Of a stretch of 64,000 bases of DNA, positions 11,288-22,880 are shown one piece after another (position 1 is the stretch's first letter; each line of letters starts with the position of its first letter). Origin of the DNA: Clavaria fumosa (lineage: Eukaryota > Basidiomycota > Agaricomycetes > Agaricales > Clavariaceae); contig OX637795.1 in assembly GCA_951802425.1 (NCBI GenBank), positions 3,576,501 to 3,640,500 of the forward strand, in the 5' to 3' direction. The position numbers were made by a program, and so were the translations under genes. Under the pieces are notes generated by a model. That model did not search any database, had not been told where the DNA came from, and saw only the letters and a list, made by a program, of their open reading frames with translations.

Positions 11288-12599
11288 TCAAAACACCCCA
11301 TAATTCGCAAAAAAGCCAAGGTGAGCGATGACAACGGCGAGTAGTAGTAGTGACGGCACGCGCACGCAGCCCATAATGCCCATCGAAGTTCCGCTCGCTG
11401 GCGAAGAGGTTGCAGTGGCCCCAGGGTTAGCTGTGGTCTGCACAAATGCGGTATTCAGGGGAGTTGTTGATGAGGACGTGGACGATGGCGGGGGAGAAGC
11501 TGAAGGAGGTGGTGGAGCAGGCGGAGCAGGCGGAGGAGAAGCGCCTGAAAAAAGCGCCTGTCAGCGAGGCGTGCAGACGGACAGCCCTTCACTTACTGCC
11601 CGGGTGGCATAGGCCGTCGCTACCGCAAGATTCGGTTGCAAAGCAGCAGCCCGATCCTGATAGAAAAAGAACAAGGGATGCTTAGCGTGACCTGCATGAG
11701 AACGACAGTCCGGAAAGCACGCCCTCACCACATGGGATGTCATTGGCCGTGCATGGAATGTTGCATTGTCTATTTGGGAGACAGGTTGAACCAGTTGGAC
11801 AACAAAATGCGCCGTTTGGGCAGGGGGAGTATGTGGGGCTGCGAGGAGCCCAATATCAACAGAGGTGCAAAGGATGGATGGAATGTGAAGATGACGTACT
11901 CTTGACAACCGGAGGATGGAGGTGCGGGTGCAGAAGGAGGCGGAGCAGGCGGAGGAGGCGGAGGAGGCGGAGGAGGCGGAGGGGGCGGAGGAGGCGGAGG
12001 AGGAGGAGGAGGAGGAGGGGGGGGAGGAGGCCCTGAAAAAGCGCCTGTCAGAGAGGTGTGCAGACCGACAGCCCTTCACTTACTGCCCGGGTGGCATAGG
12101 CCGTCGCTGCCGCAAGTTTCGGTTGCAAAGCAGCAGCCCGATCCTGATAGGAAAGAAGAAGGGATGCTTAGCGTGACCTGCTTAGAACGACAGGCCGGAA
12201 AGCACGCCCTCACCACATGGGATGTCAATGGCCGTGCATGGAATGTTGCATTTTCTATTTGGGAGACAGGTTGAACCAGTTGGACAGCAAAATGCGCCGT
12301 TTGGGCAGGGAGAGTATGTGGGGCTGCGAGGAGCCCAATATCAACAGAGGTGCAAAGGATGGATGGAATGTGAAGATGACGCACTCTTCACAAACGAAGG
12401 CCTGACGCTTGTCGAGGGACAAGCCGAAGAGCGAGCCCTGTCCTAAATGGAGCGAGGGGGCCTGACGCTTGTTGAGGGAAGAGCCGAAGAGAGAGCCCTG
12501 TCCTAAATGGAGCGAGGAGAAGCCACTGGCTGCGTATACGTTTGCGTTCAGAATGGGTGATGCGAGGAGAATGGCAAAGAACAGAAAGGCGGCAACCAT
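11288..12599 (-). CDS. Secreted Cys-rich GPI-anchored protein with two cysteine modules (copy A)
   Basis: Seven exons on the minus strand: 12599-12385, 12323-12214, 12143-12084, 12032-11900, 11838-11729, 11656-11597 and 11544-11288. They sum to 945 nt, or 314 residues. All introns are GT-AG and in phase. The order is: signal peptide (MVAAFLFFAILLASP...), two Kex2 sites (LNKRQ and LDKRQ), a 12-cysteine module (YSPC, CCPTGSTC, then GCC and CGSDGLC), a poly-proline linker, a second such module, a Ser/Thr/Pro stalk, and a C-terminal GPI signal ending in LLLLAVVIAHLGFF. The second module arose by duplication of the exon 2-4 block: exon 4 ends in a donor at the same place and phase as exon 1. The role is unknown; a cell-wall surface protein or effector is possible. 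The CCPTG pattern loosely recalls granulin-like proteins. Confidence 0.72.
12401..12520 (-). repeat. 60-bp in-frame duplication of a Kex2-delimited peptide
   Basis: Two 60-bp units (12401-12460 and 12461-12520) within exon 1 of copy A. Each encodes SLHLGQGSLFGxSLxKRQA, a short peptide ending in a KR Kex2 site. Copies B and C have a single diverged unit. Confidence 0.85.
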
Positions 12600-12657
12600 C
12601 TTGCTAAGATTCGAGGTGAGAGATGCGACGGTGAAGGCTGCGTGAAAAGGCCCTGCA

Positions 12658-12663
12658 CTTATA
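12658..12663 (-). promoter_or_regulatory. TATA box of Cys-rich gene A
   Basis: TATAAG on the minus strand about 60 nt upstream of the ATG. The matching position in copies B and C has TATAAT inside the same CACTATAA context. Confidence 0.5.
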
Positions 12664-12689
12664 GTGAGGTAGCTTACTATTTTGGTGCT

Positions 12690-12745
12690 CATCAGGAGAT
12701 CACCTGCACGAGGGTGATCATATTTCGTAACAGGTTGCTGTAAAA
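12690..12745 (-). promoter_or_regulatory. Conserved upstream block of the Cys-rich genes
   Basis: A segment with a TGATCA core followed by CATATTTCG. It recurs upstream of copy B (about 30890-30960) and copy C (about 34240-34310), and again at about 13085-13145. Conservation next to all three genes suggests a regulatory role, although simple co-duplication would also explain it. Confidence 0.35.
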
Positions 12746-12768
12746 AGCGGAAATATGACGGCCCACAG

Positions 12769-13670
12769 GTGCCAGGAACACGGTGATGCGCGGAGCAGCT
12801 TACGGCGGGAGGGTGGAAGAGGTCGATGCCCACGGCTTCTGAGATTGTTGACGTAGGCACAGATGCATGTGAAGGAGGAGGTTCGGGTTTACGTACAGGA
12901 GTCGTTTAGGCGGGTGGAGGCGGAGGCCTGCACAAGTGCACACACGCATGTAGACGAGACTCACAGGTAGATAGAAACATGGAGGAGATAACACCGAGAA
13001 GCCTGAGCGACAGATCCTAATGGGGCAAACGTACAAGGGGATTACTGTTTTGGGTGCCCAGCGCACCCACGGTTAAGGCTTGGCACTCATCAGTGATCAT
13101 CTGTACGAGGGAGGATTATATTTCGACCACAAGGTAACAAGTTGCGGGCCGTGAAAAGGAAATATGAGCGCCCGGACTAGAGATCTTCACTAGCCGAATG
13201 AAAACCTTCCGGCCAGATGGAACAACCCCCAAGCCCGACCAACTAGAATGAGTAGTCTCATGACATTTGCAAGGCGTTAAGACTTTGTCATACTAGAACT
13301 CAAATGGGTGAGGTCGTCTTCCTTCTAGCGAGGGAAACCTGTGCAAGTGACAAACATTGAACATTTAAGATGTACATTTGGACGCCATCCGCAGACCTGT
13401 GACATGCCACATGCCTAGACTCATAAAGCGCTGCTGAACCAGGACGGCGCAGTGATGCCCGCATTGCTCGTAGAAATGCCTAAAATGAGTAAGTGCAGGT
13501 GCCAGGAACACGGTGATGCTTGAGGCGGGATGTCAACGTCCCCGGCACTTCTGGGATTTTTGACGTAGGTTCCGATGCAGGGATCGTTTAGGTGGAGGCA
13601 GAGGCCCGTGCGAGTGCACACGCGCATGTAGACGAGACTCATGCACAGGTAGATAGAAACACCGAGATGC
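12769..13670. repeat. Non-coding spacer with a repeated segment
   Basis: Parts of 12769-12990 recur at 13499-13665 (GTGCCAGGAACACGGTGATG and, further on, CATGTAGACGAGACTCA). No gene is recognisable here; frames differ between the two copies. From 13670 to 14214 I also see no supported gene. The part at about 14020-14165 matches 32160-32250. Confidence 0.6.
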
Positions 13671-14214
13671 CTGTCTGCCTTTTTCGGCTGAGGGGACCAT
13701 CACCCACATGGGTCTTCACATGCTTCACAACTTGGGCGCTTGTCATTGGAGGGGTGGCACCAGTGTCGTAAGTTGTTGTAAACGAAATTGACATAATGGG
13801 TGACAATCCTGTGTTTATAACACTCGCAGACGCCTACGGATTGTCACATTTCGTGCGATTCTCGGCCCCCACTCGGAGGAAGGAATCTGAGATACAATTA
13901 ACAAAGAGTTGCTTCTGTGAGCGTAGCGCAGGTACCGCATGTCACGCGTCACAGGCGGGATGCGAGTGTGTGTTTGCCATTCCACCTTGTGCAAGCTTCC
14001 GAAAGACAGCAGATTACCGGACCCGGACGATCAATTCCACGGACACGCCCCATGTTATTTCCAGGGAAGGAGTGGGAGAGGCCTTGCCCCTCTCATCCTG
14101 GCGACGCACTACTCGTCGCCGCCTCTGTTACCGAGAAGTGCGGGCACACCAAAAGATTGAGCGCCGGGTTTAGCAACCCATAATTTTATTGTTTATATTT
14201 ATATTTCCTCCAGA

Positions 14215-14400
14215 GACTGATCATGATATGCTAGATCAGGTCATTGATTGAGTGGCGCCTATGCAGAGAGGGTTGTAGGACATGTTGGCCTGAAGAAATT
14301 ATAGGAAATGGGATGAGTGAGACTGGAACTCAGTATAAACTGGCCCCCTTCAATTAATCCTCTTTCACATTGCTGGTGATGTGGCTGCCTTTTTGTTGCT
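14215..14400. repeat. Dispersed repeat R1, copy 3
   Basis: Matches the first half of R1 (GCTAGATCAGGTCATTGATT... through CAGTATAAACTGG). AT-rich DNA without a recognisable gene follows from 14401 to 15144. Confidence 0.6.
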
Positions 14401-15144
14401 CACCAATGAGGGTTAGAAAACTCATCAGGAAATACCTACTACAACAATAGTTATGTCTTATTATGTATAATTGACCATTATTATGAAATTGCCAATAATC
14501 ACAAAATAATAACATCAGCCCCCAATAACAGCTAAGTAATTAGTGGGACCTGGCAGCTTCAGCGAAAGTCACATGACACAAACAAAGCTGCACACATGCC
14601 AAATTCCTGACCCAGTTCTACCTGGTGTTTTGCCTTCCACAGACCAGATACAAAAAAAATTTTGAGTGTAAAAAGTGCTCCAAATAATTATTTAAGATAA
14701 GCTTGATTTAATTTTTTTTGGCTTCATTCTTGAGATATGCCCCATGTACATGCCATATCTCAGCAATGAGGCCAAATAAAGAAAATCTATCTTGAAGAAT
14801 CCTCTTAAATTTTTTATAGGAACATTTCATCTCACCAGTGGTAACCCTAGTGAAGGGCAGTGTTTGAAGATGCAAAGTTGATGGCAGTCAGAGACAGAGC
14901 TGACTGGTCCACATTCTGAGTAACCAAGGAGAATATTTGATTAGGGAGCCAGCAAGGGAGTGTGGATCTGGAACTAGAGAAACAGATTCCAGCCAGTGAG
15001 GGGCCCACATCTGCTGTCAGCCTTGATTTAGGGAGGAGAAATGCACATTACAGTCAAGAGCTGGACTCTGAACAACTGGCAGAGCCCCACAGTATGCATT
15101 TTCTCCCTTATTTGCAGCTACATTGTCCTAGTGAGCCTAGTGAC

Positions 15145-15772
15145 TGTGGTGGCGACATCACGTGACCCACAAAGGTCGTGGACACATGACCTGTCACATG
15201 ACCAGTAAGTCACAGGACTCACATGACTACCACCAACAGTACGGCCCAAATGTGTGATGGCACATCAAGTGGGATGCCATCACCCTGTCAACAGTTTGAC
15301 ACTTGACATCGCCCATCAAGCGACTATCCCTAACATGACCTTGTACTCTCCCGCCCCCTGCCTTTACCGTTATCCTGTCCCCTTGGCACCCTTATCCCCC
15401 TCCCATGTCAGCTGCTTGTCCCCTTAGCGCCCTTGTACCACTATCCCGTTCCCTCACCGACTGATGCTTCCCTTCTCGGTGCTATTGCGACCCCGTGATC
15501 GTCGCTTGGATACTTTCATTCCCTCCTGACTGTCGCTCCCACTGTATGTCTTCCCTTATTACTTTGTACTATATCATTCCTATGGTCCTGGACTCTAGTA
15601 TATATATGAGTAGGTACTTGACATGTATTTCCTTAGACTTTGATATTCTCTAGAAATCGCCTCTTTCTACCTCCAAAGTTGAGCCCTAGCATCTGCTATC
15701 CACGTGACCTTTGCGACCTTGTCACGACTTCACCGCAACCTTTGAGCCCTTGATTTAGGATTGACTGCAACA
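15145..15772 (+). repeat. 5' LTR of the chromovirus
   Basis: 628 bp, from TGTGGTGGCGACATCACG to ACTGCAACA. It aligns with the 3' LTR pieces at 20789-20811, 22601-22632 and 22881-23467. TATATATATGAG near 15600 is a plausible core promoter. Confidence 0.85.
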
Positions 15773-16527
15773 TAATATCAAAGTCTCAACCCCATCCCTC
15801 ATCCCAACTTGACGTCCGCGATGTCCCAACATCAACAACCGACCCCAACCAACCTTGCCCGGCCCTCCTAATGTACCTGGAAGCTGCGACCCTCGCCATT
15901 GGCCAAACTGGATTCCCAGCTCCAGAGAGAAAAGAACTTGCCAGTCCCCTGAGGCCTTACAGACAGGCAAAAGCAACACCGCTTCTTTGCGCTTCGCCAT
16001 ATCGATCACCGTACACCAGCACCCACCACTCACTGTAACTCCCCAGATGGATGACCGCCATGGAGCACTGTTTATCGTTTGGTAGAATGACAGTTTATCA
16101 AACCTGGACCTTGGTCCTCGAGAGAGATCTGTGAGCAGAGGCTCTACCCAACTTACTTTCCTGCCGAATTTCCCGCACTACTTACCACCGCCCTCAACGA
16201 AGAGATTTTCCATCAGGCTACCAAAGGCCTGATGATAGAGGACATCAAAAATGTCAAGTCCCTGCTGAGAACGCCCTTGCCCACTCCTACCCCATGACCC
16301 CCTACCTACGCCTCCGCCGCAGTTCAGACTGACACCAGAACTGACCGTTACCTATGAGTATGCACACCCAGCGCATGGCTCATCATTGACACCCACCACC
16401 CAGCCCGACTCGTCACCTGGGTGCCCATCAACCCCCGAGTCTACCCTAGTGCCTGGCCTCAGCCTGCTTCAGATATTGGAAGAAGTCTTCAGGACACCCT
16501 TGCACAGCCCTGTACCCTCACCTCCTC

Positions 16528-17527
16528 TTGCAACCCTTGCCCCCCCCCATGCGGCTCGATCCCCCGTCACCTCGGACTCCCTCTCCCCCTCCTCAGTCTC
16601 CTCCGTCTCCTTCACCTCCAACTCAATGGAACTCCTGGACATCAATGAAGAACTTTGCGGATATGATGTCTAGCGGTTTCTCTATCGCCCCCTTCGATGG
16701 GAGTAAGATTGCTTATCAGACCTTTGTCTGGCAGCTTAATGTCTTCTTCCTCGCGGAGCCAGAAAGGTTTAATATGGACCTAAAACGAATTCTCTTTACT
16801 CTGAACCAGATGCGCGGAGGATATGCTGGAGATTGGGCAAATTCCATGGTTGAGAAGATAGTCGTGGCCCCTGCCTCATGCCCCACCTGGGCCATCTTCA
16901 AAGGAAGAATGGATGCTGAGTTTTCTGACTTGGTAGAAAAGGAGAATGCCTATCTTAAGCTTGGGAAGCTTAAGCAAGGTAAACGCCTGGTTAATGAGTT
17001 TCTGACGGAGTTCGACCAGCTAGTCGCAAAGGCTGAACTCTCGGAGGAAACCCACAGAGACCTCCTCGTCACCCTCCTTGAGCCCGCACTCAATTTTGCC
17101 ATTACCGATCGCATCTATGCCGCCACTGCCCTTCCACCCAACTATTCTGCCTGGAAGAGGAAGGCCCTCGCCATTGATATGATGCTCAAACATCACAATG
17201 CCATGCACCCGGCCCGGACCATCGTCTTTGCCAAACCACCCAACCGCCCAGCCCTGCAACCTTCTGCACCCCCCCAACACAACCTGAATGCGATGCAGGT
17301 CGACTGGATCCTGTTGCACAGCAATTGTTATAATTGCCAGCAGCCCAGCCACCTCGCAAGCCCCCCCAAGTTCCCCGAATTGATGTCCACGCCAATGATA
17401 CCTCGACTGCAACCGTCGATGAGCTTGAGGCCCTGGTGGCCCAGCTTTGCGACACCATTGAGGTGAAGGACAAAGAGCTTGGGGTGCTGAAAGCGGCAAA
17501 GGCGGATTTTTCCACAGGCGAGGAGTG
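16528..17527 (+). pseudogene. Chromovirus gag, degraded
   Basis: An open frame at 16528-17466 encodes a Ty3-type capsid region (SGFSIAPFDGSKIAYQTF, then FLTEFDQLVAKAEL). The zinc knuckle is damaged: CYNCQQPSH remains, but the last cysteine is lost in a frame change. A short continuation in another frame ends near 17527. Confidence 0.75.
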
Positions 17528-17689
17528 AAGGAAGCAGCCTCCCCGCCTAAGTCCCCCCCCTGTACTAGTACTGCGACAATGCCAGTTTCTGACTCATCTC
17601 CCAAACTGCTTCTAAGGATGATGAAAATAGTGGGCTGCCAAGAAACAGCCCAACTCAAATTCAGAGTTTGAATCTCCCCCCCCACATTT

Positions 17690-20600
17690 CCAAGTAGAGC
17701 TGCACTTGGAAAAGTGCTCATCAACAGCGGCAGTACTACCTCAGTCATGGACCACAATTTCGCTAAACGGAACTGATTCCCCATGGAGCAACTCCCATCC
17801 CTGATGATTACAAGGAATGCAGACAGCACTCCAAACTTGCGAGGACCCATCACACACCTCACAAAGGTCACGATTGAGTTTGGCCTTGGACACCATGAGG
17901 TTATCGAATGCTACCTAGGCAACTACCCTGACTTCGACCTCATGCTGGGTGATGATTGGCTCTGGAAGCACAACCCTGTTATCAACTGGCAAACCTGTTC
18001 CATCGAATTTCGACATTGCTGCGACCTTCCTTGCAGTGCTGCAGTTCAAGTTATTGCAAATGATTCCCCCAATTGGCCAACCCTCTTCCCACAAGTATTC
18101 GGAGAGGAATTTTATAATACTTTACCCCCGCACTGCCCTGGAGTTGATATTGACATCCAGCTAGGGGATAGTGCCTGTCCCTACCGGTCTCAAATTTACC
18201 CAACACCCAAAGCCTACTGTGCAGAACTCCAAAAGTGGCTAAACGAAAACCTTGCAACTGGACGTATCTATCCTGGCCAGTCACCCTTGGCAAGTCCCCT
18301 CTTTTTCAAGAATGAAGGAGACAAGCTCCATCCAGTGGTCAACTACAAATGACTGAATGAAGTCACAGTCAAGAACACCTACCCCCTCCCTCTCATCCGG
18401 AATATCTACAATCGTCTACAGAAGTTCCAGTATTACTCGAAGGTCAATATTCAGATTGGGTTCAATAACATCCAGGCATCAAGGGAGAGTGAAAAACTGT
18501 TGGTGTTTATCTGTGAATACAGACAATTCCTCTGCCGAGTCATGCCTTTTGGCATTACTAATGCCCCCGCAATCTTCCAGGCTTTTATGGACAATGCCCT
18601 GAAAGATCTTGTGGCCACTGGCCAGGTCTTCATCTACATCGATGACATTCTCATCTGTTCTGACACTCGCGAAGAACTCTGTGACCTTATGGTGCGAGTT
18701 TTCCAGATCCTCCAAGAGAACCATCTGACCATCAAACCCACAAAGTGCGAATTTGAACATACGGAGGTGACCTTCCTCGGCAACAAAATCTGACAGGGGA
18801 CTATCGAGAAGAGCGAGAAGAGATGCTTGGCAATCAACAATTGGCCAATTCCCAAGTTGGCCAAGGATGCGCACTGGTACACAGCCCTCGGAAGCTACTA
18901 CCGACACTATATTCCGAACTACGCAAAGATTGCTGCCCCTCTCCATGCTTGCACTGGCAAAGGTGAATTTAAATTAACGGACACCATGCTAAAATCGTTC
19001 CACAATATCCAGGACACAATACAAAACTCGGTTCAGGTCGCGATCCCCCAAGACGGAATGCCTTGGAAGATTGAGACAGACACCAGCAAAGTCACGACCT
19101 CAGCTATCCTGTACCAACAACAGGACAGAGCTTGGAGAATGGTGGACTGCCTGTCGACAAAGCTCTGGGACACCCAGCTAAACTACGACCTGGAACTCCT
19201 CGCAGTGGTATGAGTGCTTGAGGAGTGGCAACACTACCTCCTCAGCCAGGACTTTGAGGTCCATATGGACCACAAGAACCTTTCGTATTTCCGGAAACCA
19301 AACCCACTCAATGGATGCCAAAATCGGTGGAGACAATTCCTGTCACTCTTCCGTTTCAAGATTGTTCCCTGCTCCAGAAAGTCGAATGCTGCTGCTGATA
19401 CCCTGTCCTGCCACCCTGACTATGACGATCAGCCCCCTCACCCTGCTCAAGTCCTGCTGCCAGACCATTTCTTCCAAGTCAACGAGACCCTGTCTCTAAT
19501 GGAGAAATTAAGGATCGAACAGGCCCTGGAGACCCCTCCAGAAGAGGCGGAAAAGGATAAGGAAGGATATCTCCGAGTATGGGAGAAGCTCTGGGTCCCA
19601 ATGACGCTCGTAAAGGACATCCTCGACCTCCACCACTCGGCTCGAACTACTGTGCACCTGGGGATCTCCAAAACCCAGGTTGCGGTCGCGAAATACTGGT
19701 ACTGGCCCACACTCACCCATGCCTACATCATTGCCTGCGACGTCTGCCCAAGGGTCAAACCCCAATGCGGATGAAAGCCGGCTCCCCTCCATCCTCTCCC
19801 TATCCCCTCACGACCCTGGCAAGTCATCGGATGGGATCTTATTGGCCCCGTCTCGGAATCCGCAGGCTATGATATGATTTTGGTGATCAAAGACTATTTA
19901 ACCAAAACCATTGTCCTCGCCCCAACTGTCCAGGAACTCACATCAGAAGGAGCAGCCTCAATCCTCCTCGAAAAGATATATGCCTACTAAAGACTCCCCA
20001 AAAAGGTAGTGTCTGACTGAGGAGGGCAGTTTATCTCCAAGTTCATGTGTGAGGTCTATGACAAGCTAGGCATCAAATCTGCTGCTTCCACCGCCTACCA
20101 CCTGCAAGCCGCCATCCTCCCTCTGGCTCAATTCGCCCTCAACTCATGATCCATTTGCGACTCGGACATCACTCCCTTCTCAGCCCTCCACGGCTTCGAC
20201 CCTGCCCCAATCCCTGATTTCCCCGCCAGCTTTGACATACCCACTGCCGACGAATTCCTTGCCCGGATCTCCGCAGCCTGCGACTGCCTCTGGGACGTCC
20301 TTCAGAAAGGACAAGCAACCGACTCCGCTTCTTACGATGACCACTCGTGAGAGCCGGAGATCTACAGGAAGGGTAACCTGGTATATCTGGACTTGTGGAA
20401 TCTCCCCCTCCACCTCCCTTCGAAGAAGCTCAGCCCCAAGTTTGTTGGTCCTTTCCCCATGGAGGAAAAGGTGGGAACTTCAGCTTACCATCTCACCCTC
20501 CCTCCAAGCTGGCAAATCCACCCAGTCTTCAACAAGACCTTACTCAAGCCCTTCTGGGGAGACCCGTCTTCCGTCCAACTGCTGCCTGAACTTGTAAAGG

Positions 20601-20776
20601 GAGGGGAACAGTACAATGTCAAGAGAGTCCTTGCCAAGAGGAAGAGGAGAGGAAAAGTCCAATACTTGGTGAGCTGGGTCAGTTATCCACCCAAGGAGAA
20701 TACATGGGAGCCCCTGGAAAATCTCATGGATGCGAAGGAGGCCATCATGGAGTTTGTTCAGGAGAACAAATCTTAG
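17690..20776 (+). pseudogene. Chromovirus pol: protease, RT, RNase H, integrase, chromodomain
   Basis: Order of parts: protease remnant (about 17700, INSGSTTSVMD), RT with FIYIDDILIC near 18640, RNase H near 19080, integrase zinc-binding region near 19640 (HLGISK... CDVCPRVK), and a chromodomain at about 20600-20776 (VQYLVSWVSYPPKENTWEP). Stops or frame changes occur near 17775, 18350, 18791, 19213, 19774 and 19990, so no polyprotein can be made. Chromodomains steer integration to particular chromatin (family knowledge). Confidence 0.85.
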
Positions 20777-20811
20777 GAAGGGGAATATGTCACGGCGACA
20801 TCACGTGACCT

Positions 20812-22600
20812 GCTGTCGGGCTTGTGACAGCAAAACCCCTTTGGTGTGCAAGGGTAGAGCGAAGGGTCTGTTCAGTTTCTAATGCTAGTCGATAGTCCTG
20901 GCGGACTTGTCTCTCGATATGCAGGGAATACTCCTGCAGTAGTCGAAGTGTCTGGTAATAAGTCTGGGGATTGGCTCGGAGTAGTCGGTCCTTTATCCAA
21001 GTCCTTGTATACCTTTGGTAATACTCGAACCGATAGAGGTTCTGCTCAATCGATGGGTGGCTGGTGAAACTCTCAGGAGGGATGACTTGCGACCTTAAAG
21101 GTGGGAAGACGAATCCTTCCAGTGCGAAGTTCTCAGCAGCGACGTTTGCTGTCAGACTTAGTTGAGGTCTCTCAAGTAAGTGTATAGACGAAAAGATCGA
21201 AGCTAGGGTACATGTGGGTTGGTCCCAGGTCTTATATACTCTAGCTATGGGCTGTACGTGATGTGTGAGTCATTGATTAAATATCGGAATCTGATAGATG
21301 ATCAGGAAAGCTGCACGCTTGCACTGGAATGATGAGTCCGAGCAGTGTCGATCTTTGTCGGGATCCTTGTGATGATGATGTCATCTGCGATCAGATAGGG
21401 TCCCTGCTTCGATGCATTACATCACGTCGGCTGCATCTGATCTTGTTGGGGATATGATCAGGGGATCAGCTGATCTGTGATCGAGCTGTTCTGAGTCATG
21501 ATCACTTGATCGATCGGTGTGATGCAGTGATCGAGTGAAACTGATCTTTGATCAGAGATCTTCTTAGGGGTGATCGTGTCTGGTGGATAGGGGTCTGCCC
21601 AATTGAGGTCGAGATCAGTCTGTGGCGGTTATTGGATAAAAGGACGGTCTTCCTCCTTTCGCCGTCCCTTCAGAGTTTGCCTGTTATGTGCTTCCAAGGC
21701 CACCACCTCGTCGAGTTCTTCCACAGCTCCTCCCTCTTCGCTCCCCGCACTGGGATCAAGCTCTCCTGCGATACCTTCCACTGGTGGGTTCAACTCGTCC
21801 CTGCCGATGCGGACCTCTATTGGGTCCTCGACCGATGCTTCGCCTGTGGGGATCCCTCCCACCTTGTCAAGGATTGCTCCTTGACCCAAGGTCCTTACCG
21901 ACGTATTTGTGACCTTCTCGAGGACCCTCATGGTGAGTTAGCCGAGCTGCTTCTCTCTGTCTCCAGTAAGTCTGATTCTTTATAGATTGGGACTGGGCTC
22001 CTCCCCGTCCTCCCTCGCCGACTGCTTGGGCCACCACCCCTTGGGGTGACCAAGGTACTTGGTACCAAGGTGGGCAGGATTGGGCTGAGATCGGTTCTGG
22101 TCCTGTACATCCGGCTTACCATCCCCAGGTCCAGATCCCCAACCTCTGGATACCCCGTTGGTGGCGCCTCCTCCGTCGCCCTCCCTTCCTACCGTTGACC
22201 TCCCCCCCGCCTATTCCTCCCTCCCGTCTCCTACTCTGGACGACGGAGGTTCTCTCGGCGCTGTGCGAGATCTGTGAGAGGCTGCCCTGGAGGCGGGAAT
22301 CTGGGATGGTCAGTTCGCCTCCCATCCCTTGAGGGTAGCTCTCGGGTTCGTGGGTGAGTCTGACTTCTCAGACTCTTCAGATGAGTCATGGGAAGAGGAG
22401 TCTTGGGGGTCTGAGTACGGCACCTCGGGCTCCTCCCTTGATGAAGAGGGGTCTTGGCTTTCTTTCGTGTAGATAAGTATTGTACTTATCTTGCGATAAA
22501 ATATATATTTGGGGTTTAGCCCCTTGTTCGCTTGATTGCACCGTGTTCCTTAAGTTAAACGATTGAAATTTGCTGGCCTGGTAGTATGGACGACGCTTTC
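20812..22600 (+). mobile_element. 1.8-kb insertion carrying a gag-like frame, probably non-autonomous
   Basis: The insertion begins TGCTGTCGGGC and ends near TTTCA. It is flanked by TGACC on the left and TGACA on the right, a near-match that may be a 5-bp target duplication. The TG...CA ends suggest an LTR-type element, but I could not find an internal LTR pair. Its only recognisable coding part is the zinc-knuckle frame at 21548-21985. No RT or integrase is present. Confidence 0.5.
21548..21985 (+). CDS. Gag-like zinc-knuckle protein fragment
   Basis: This frame contains CFACGDPSHLVKDC, a clear CCHC knuckle, in a context (LYWVLDRCFACGDP) typical of retroelement gag proteins from basidiomycetes. 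The N-terminal start is unclear. Nothing else of a retroelement is encoded nearby. Confidence 0.5.
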   Translation: MIRDLLRGDRVWWIGVCPIEVEISLWRLLDKRTVFLLSPSLQSLPVMCFQGHHLVEFFHSSSLFAPRTGIKLSCDTFHWWVQLVPADADLYWVLDRCFACGDPSHLVKDCSLTQGPYRRICDLLEDPHGELAELLLSVSSKSDSL

Positions 22601-22632
22601 ATGACACCTGCAAAGGTTGCGGACACGTGACC

Positions 22633-22880
22633 CTCTGTAAAAAAGGAAAGTCAAGTGATTGTGGGAAAAGTCAGGTGAATGCAGCAAAAAGCACATTTAG
22701 TCAAGTTGCCCCTCTGATGCTTGACTATCAATTGACTTCCACTGGACTAATTCAGCCACATGATAATCAAGTGATAGTCAAGCTACTTGACTAAATTCCC
22801 TTTTTGCTGCAGACACTTGACTATAATTTGACTAGATTTCCTTTTTGCCACAGACACTTGACTTTCTATTTTTACAGAGT
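22633..22880. mobile_element. MITE with 25-bp terminal inverted repeats
   Basis: About 248 bp. The left end CTCTGTAAAAAAGGAAAGTC is the inverse of the right end at 22855-22879, with about 23 of 25 positions matching. GTGACC lies on both sides (22627-22632 and 22881-22886), consistent with a target duplication. The interior holds further copies of GTCAAGTG and its inverse and no coding frame. It sits inside the 3' LTR of the chromovirus. Confidence 0.75.

Noticed and set aside
13796..14183. Overlapping frames of 73-125 codons
   Set aside because: No motif. Part of the stretch is a dispersed repeat (14020-14165) in which the frames are not conserved.
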